Part shown: piece by piece, positions 5,453-8,170 of the stretch | Position numbering within the stretch: position 1 is the stretch's first letter | Layout of the letters: the number at the start of each line of letters is the position of its first letter | From: Chloroflexota bacterium | GTDB lineage: Bacteria; Chloroflexota; Anaerolineae; UBA1429 | NCBI GenBank assembly: GCA_012513595.1 | Contig: JAAZBY010000076.1 | Location: forward strand, 1-8,170 | Direction of reading: 5' to 3' | DNA length: 8,170 nt | Notes under the pieces: model-generated | What the model saw: only the letters and a program-made list of their open reading frames with translations | Databases searched by the model: none | Told to the model about the DNA's origin: nothing | Translations under genes and position numbers: made by a program

Positions 5453-7627
5453 CTATTGCGGGCCCACCTTGGCGGGTCTGAGCAGCATATGACTGCCATC
5501 GGGGCCCATGATGTAGTAGCCCCTCTCGACTACCCGGAGATCCTGCGCTGCAGTGCTTCCGGCGGCGACTAGCTCGTGGCGGGCGGGGTCAAAGGTGACC
5601 ACCTCACCGATACTGCCGAACGGTTCTGCCCCTAATCCCTTCAGCACGCTGTGCAGCCGGCGCACCACCCCTTCCAGTTCCTTGCTGCCCATCCGCGTCG
5701 CAAAGCGGTTGAACTCGGCCACCGTAGCGACGATGGCCTCCAGAATGCGCTTGCGCTCCACAAAGGCGGCCTCCGCCGTGGGCTGCCGGTAGCTCTTGCG
5801 GAGTTCCTCAAGGGAGGCCTCTGTCTGCGCGAGGCGCTCCAGGGCATCTTGCACGCGGTGCTTTTCTGCAGCCGTCTTGTCCCGCTCCGCGGACAGGGCC
5901 GCGGTGGATGTCGCCTCCACGTCGGCAAGGTGCCGCGCGAGTCCCCGCGCGGAGGTCGCATCCAGCACCACTCGGACGTCGGGCGCCTCCTGATCTGCTT
6001 CGACTGCTCGGCACCACTCGTACGCTGCTTGAGCCCGCAGCTCGTCCACCATGGCCCGCGTTTCCGGCGGCAGGTCGCCGCTATGGAGCTGCTCGAGGAG
6101 GCCAGCGGCCTGCAGCACCTCGGCGTTCTCTCCCGCGTAGGTCGCGGCCAGGCGGCCCACGGCCCAGGTCCGCACGGCAGGGCTCGATGGAAAGCGTTCC
6201 AGCAGATACGCCACGCCATCCAGCGGCTTGTCCCATACGCCGGGCAAGCCGGCTGCGGCATCCAGGAGGGGGAGCAGTTGCTCCTCCGGTAGCGACTGCG
6301 CGAGGGCCGCCCACCGGTCGACCAGATGCCGGGCAGGGTCGGCCAGGAACAGTGTCTCCAGGAGGGCATGGGTGATGGAGGACCTCAGGGGCACCAGGGC
6401 GGCGATGCGCAGATGGTGATCCACGCCCTCGGATGAGGCGTAGGCGAGGCAGCGCCGGAACAGGCCACCCAGGGCGTTCAGCGTGCTGGTCGGAGGCTCG
6501 GCGATGCGGCCGAGATCGGAGAGATGCCGCAGCGTCTGCTCCAGGTGGCTGGCGAGTTGTGGCCAGTCAATCGCCACTCGGGCCTCGACAACCAGGATGT
6601 CCAGCGTCCTCCCCAACTCCCAAATGCGCGCCGCGTACCGCTCGTACCAGTCGCGCAGCGTGCGGGGCTGGGGGGCGTCGGCGCCGGACGCCTCGGGCAT
6701 GTTCTCGACCAGCCCCAGGTAGAGGCCCCGTTCCAGCGCGGCACCCTGCCCGCGGGCCAGGTAGGCATCGCGGAGAACCCCCAACTGCCGCGGATCCGCG
6801 GCGAACGCGGTGAGCAACGAATCATCAACACCCGGCGAGTCGCCCAGTGCGAGCAGTGGATCCACCACCCGCCTGGCGGCAAACGCCGAGAGCGCATAGA
6901 TGCGTATGGGTTGCTGGCACAACTCGAGTAGTACCGGCTGCGCCTCGCGCTCTCGGAGCCAGCCCAGGGCAAGCATGCGCAGCAACAGGTCGGTGCGCTC
7001 CGCAACGGGCACGCCGTCCAGGGCGATGATCCGCTGGAGGTACCCTTGCACGCCCTGACGTGCCTCGGGCGACAGTGCGGGACTCTTTTCCTCTTGTACC
7101 AGGATGCTCCGAGCGATCTCCAGGGCCTCCGGCGTCACGTTGGCTGCACCCATGGCGTCTGGGGGACCGACGATGATGCGCATCCGGCGGAACAGGCCCT
7201 CGGTATGCGCCACCGGTCGCTCCGCCAGCGCATAGATGCCCTCGCGCGAACGGCTCGTGTCGATCCGGGGATCCTGGATGACGGCCTTTTGTGCGTTGCT
7301 CCACCACGAGGACCAGTCCTCGACGAACGGCTCCAGGTGCTCGCGGATGTCCGGGGTGCGCATGCTGCCGCCTGGGAGATCGCCGATCAGGAGCACGATC
7401 GCGCGGACCGGGTCGTTGCGAACGAGGTCTCGGAGTGCGGCGGGGTTCGCGTGGCGCATGCACAGGAAGCCCTGGGGATGGATGGGCCGCATCCGCCCAT
7501 CGTCCATCGCCACCATCCGGGTCTCCTGGCCGAACCGGACGGCCAGCCGATCACCGACGGGCTCGGATACTGTGCCGATCCCGTAGGCATCATGTTGCAC
7601 CACGTCACCCTTCTTATACTCGGCCAA
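5453..7627 (-). CDS. Tudor/CarD-like and GrpE-like multidomain protein, probable co-chaperone of the adjacent Hsp70
   Basis: This is a 724-residue cytoplasmic protein with no signal peptide or membrane segment. Residues 4-50 (KKGDVVQHDAYGIGTV through RMRPI) look like the small Tudor/CarD-like barrel seen at the end of UvrD/PcrA and in CarD-type RNA polymerase binders. Residues 96-122 contain DWSSWWSNAQKAVIQDPR, a W-x2-WW...DPR pattern that I associate with long multidomain GreA-type proteins. Residues about 165-560 are mostly helical and possibly repeat-like, with no recognised family. Residues about 575-665 form a charged long helix, and 666-722 (GAEPFGSIGE, FDPARHE, VVERGYYI, LLRPAKV) follow the GrpE beta-domain pattern of FDP..HE, ..GY and LRPA.V. 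GrpE itself is only about 200 residues and exchanges nucleotide on DnaK, so this is inferred to be a dedicated exchange factor with added targeting domains. Translation starts at TTG (7627-7625) behind a strong Shine-Dalgarno. The stop lies 11 bp before the Hsp70 start. The domain calls are by eye; the GrpE call is the firmest. Confidence 0.82.
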   Translation of the reverse strand: MAEYKKGDVVQHDAYGIGTVSEPVGDRLAVRFGQETRMVAMDDGRMRPIHPQGFLCMRHANPAALRDLVRNDPVRAIVLLIGDLPGGSMRTPDIREHLEPFVEDWSSWWSNAQKAVIQDPRIDTSRSREGIYALAERPVAHTEGLFRRMRIIVGPPDAMGAANVTPEALEIARSILVQEEKSPALSPEARQGVQGYLQRIIALDGVPVAERTDLLLRMLALGWLREREAQPVLLELCQQPIRIYALSAFAARRVVDPLLALGDSPGVDDSLLTAFAADPRQLGVLRDAYLARGQGAALERGLYLGLVENMPEASGADAPQPRTLRDWYERYAARIWELGRTLDILVVEARVAIDWPQLASHLEQTLRHLSDLGRIAEPPTSTLNALGGLFRRCLAYASSEGVDHHLRIAALVPLRSSITHALLETLFLADPARHLVDRWAALAQSLPEEQLLPLLDAAAGLPGVWDKPLDGVAYLLERFPSSPAVRTWAVGRLAATYAGENAEVLQAAGLLEQLHSGDLPPETRAMVDELRAQAAYEWCRAVEADQEAPDVRVVLDATSARGLARHLADVEATSTAALSAERDKTAAEKHRVQDALERLAQTEASLEELRKSYRQPTAEAAFVERKRILEAIVATVAEFNRFATRMGSKELEGVVRRLHSVLKGLGAEPFGSIGEVVTFDPARHELVAAGSTAAQDLRVVERGYYIMGPDGSHMLLRPAKVGPQ

Positions 7628-7632
7628 ATCAG

Positions 7633-7640
7633 TCCTCCCT
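7633..7640 (-). promoter_or_regulatory. Strong Shine-Dalgarno that fixes a TTG start
   Basis: On the minus strand AGGGAGGA occupies 7640-7633, with the GGAGG core ending six bases before the TTG at 7627-7625. The next candidate starts in frame are the GTG codons at residues 9-10, which would remove the first strand of the Tudor-like domain. The TTG is therefore the supported start. Confidence 0.65.
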
Positions 7641-7700
7641 GTGCAATGGATAACCTCTGTGGTCAGCCCCCTTCAGCCTGGGGAGCATCGCCTGGCGCAT

Positions 7701-7740
7701 TCCGGACGGGTGGCGCAATGGCCTTCTCTCGTCCGGACGG
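7701..7740. repeat. Paired TCCGGACGG direct repeats upstream of the operon
   Basis: TCCGGACGG occurs at 7701-7709 and again at 7732-7740, 31 bases apart or about three helical turns. The second copy sits in the palindrome GTCCGGAC (7731-7738). A shorter repeat, TGGCGCA (7693-7699 and 7711-7717), lies around the first copy. The pair is in the only intergenic region ahead of the three-gene operon, so it could be a repressor or activator site. I see no convincing -35/-10 pair in this region. Short G+C-rich repeats also arise by chance. Confidence 0.25.
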
Positions 7741-7773
7741 CGCTGACCGTGTGGTGGCGCCGGGCCCTTCGCC

Positions 7774-8170
7774 TCACCGCCGTCGTACCAGCGGCAAAAA
7801 GACGGGCGGCAGCCGGCCGATGGTGACCGTGGCCCGGCGGGGGGCGCCCCACACGGCGTTCACGGGGTCCGCCAGGGCCACCGTGAACGTCACCGGGCCC
7901 TCGTCCACTGCCAGCAGGTCGATTTCTATGACCTGCTGCGTCTCCCCGGGGGCAAAGCGCACCGTCTCGGCCGACCTCACATAGTGCTGCCCTGCGAGCG
8001 CGGTGCCGTCGGCGGTGGCATAGCCCACCTCCACCACCTTGCCCGATGGCGCCGAGAGCACCACCCCCACCTCCAGCGCGCCCTGGGCGGGATCCACGGC
8101 GTACTCGCGCCGCTCCAGCGCCACGGCGGGCGGGTCGTCATCGTCATAGATCACCACACGCGCCTCGCGC
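7774..8170 (-). CDS. Secreted/cell-surface Calx-beta protein, C-terminal part (gene continues past right edge)
   Basis: The frame is open to the right edge and ends with TGA at 7776-7774. About 132 residues are visible. The codon at 8157 is GTG but lies inside the frame, so it is not a start. The sequence contains the end of one unit (VIYDDDDPP) and then a full Calx-beta domain of extracellular beta-sandwich type: VGYATADGTALAGQHYV, FAPGETQQVIEI and VTFTVALADPVNA are its hallmark strands, and the acidic DDDD stretch is a typical Ca2+-binding linker. Calx-beta repeats occur in large exported adhesion-like proteins. The protein ends in PPVFLPLVRRR, a short hydrophobic-basic tail like those at the end of many Chloroflexota exported proteins, possibly a sorting or anchoring signal. 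The signal peptide and remaining domains lie outside the window. It is unlikely to be functionally linked to the downstream chaperone operon, from which it is separated by 146 bp. Confidence 0.82.
   Translation of the reverse strand, partial: REARVVIYDDDDPPAVALERREYAVDPAQGALEVGVVLSAPSGKVVEVGYATADGTALAGQHYVRSAETVRFAPGETQQVIEIDLLAVDEGPVTFTVALADPVNAVWGAPRRATVTIGRLPPVFLPLVRRR

Noticed and set aside
7641..7690. A promoter with CTGAAG, 17 bases, then TTATCC before the operon
   Set aside because: The hexamers match consensus too poorly to separate this from chance.
7046..7984. Plus-strand open frame of 312 codons
   Set aside because: It runs antisense across the N-terminal half of the GrpE-like gene, the intergenic region and the Calx-beta gene, and shows no known motif.
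1..8170. CRISPR array, tRNA, rRNA, insertion sequence or attachment site
   Set aside because: I saw no regularly spaced repeats, no tRNA-like cloverleaf, no transposase reading frame and no paired terminal repeats.

Overview
The window is high-GC DNA in which nearly all coding sequence lies on the minus strand. The most likely source is a bacterium, probably a member of the Chloroflexota. That assignment rests mainly on the right-hand gene, a secreted Calx-beta protein ending in VFLPLVRRR. Many Chloroflexota exported proteins, as I recall them, end in a similar short tail of the type [YF]LPL[VI]x. I cannot check this here, so the taxonomy is tentative.

The layout is read in transcription order on the minus strand, from right to left. 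(1) 8170-7774 is the 3' end of a Calx-beta protein that continues beyond the window. (2) 7773-7628 is a 146-bp intergenic region with a strong Shine-Dalgarno next to a TTG start and a pair of TCCGGACGG direct repeats. (3) 7627-5453 encodes a 724-residue protein with a small Tudor/CarD-like N-terminal barrel, a long helical middle and a C-terminal region that reads as a GrpE-type nucleotide-exchange domain. (4) 5441-3711 encodes a divergent Hsp70 with an intact ATPase core, a five-cysteine insert right after the catalytic lysine, an altered allosteric 'proline switch' and almost no lid. (5) 3637-317 encodes a 1106-residue SNF2/RapA-class ATPase. (6) 289-249 is a long imperfect hairpin just after the SNF2 stop. 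(7) 218-7 is a compact unit: a possible promoter, a 27-codon reading frame resembling the first residues of an enolase-superfamily enzyme, and a terminator-like hairpin.

Genes 3-5 look like one operon: an 11-bp gap with the Hsp70 Shine-Dalgarno overlapping the preceding stop codon, then a 73-bp gap. The sequence supports a dedicated chaperone cycle made of an Hsp70 and its own exchange factor, joined to a Swi2/Snf2 DNA translocase. No J-domain protein is visible. I infer that the set forms a remodelling machine acting on protein-nucleic acid complexes. RNA polymerase is one attractive target, because RapA-type ATPases and Tudor/CarD-like domains are both known to bind it. Anti-phage defence is another possibility. 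Neither role is shown by the sequence. This three-gene cassette is the best candidate for an under-described system in the window.
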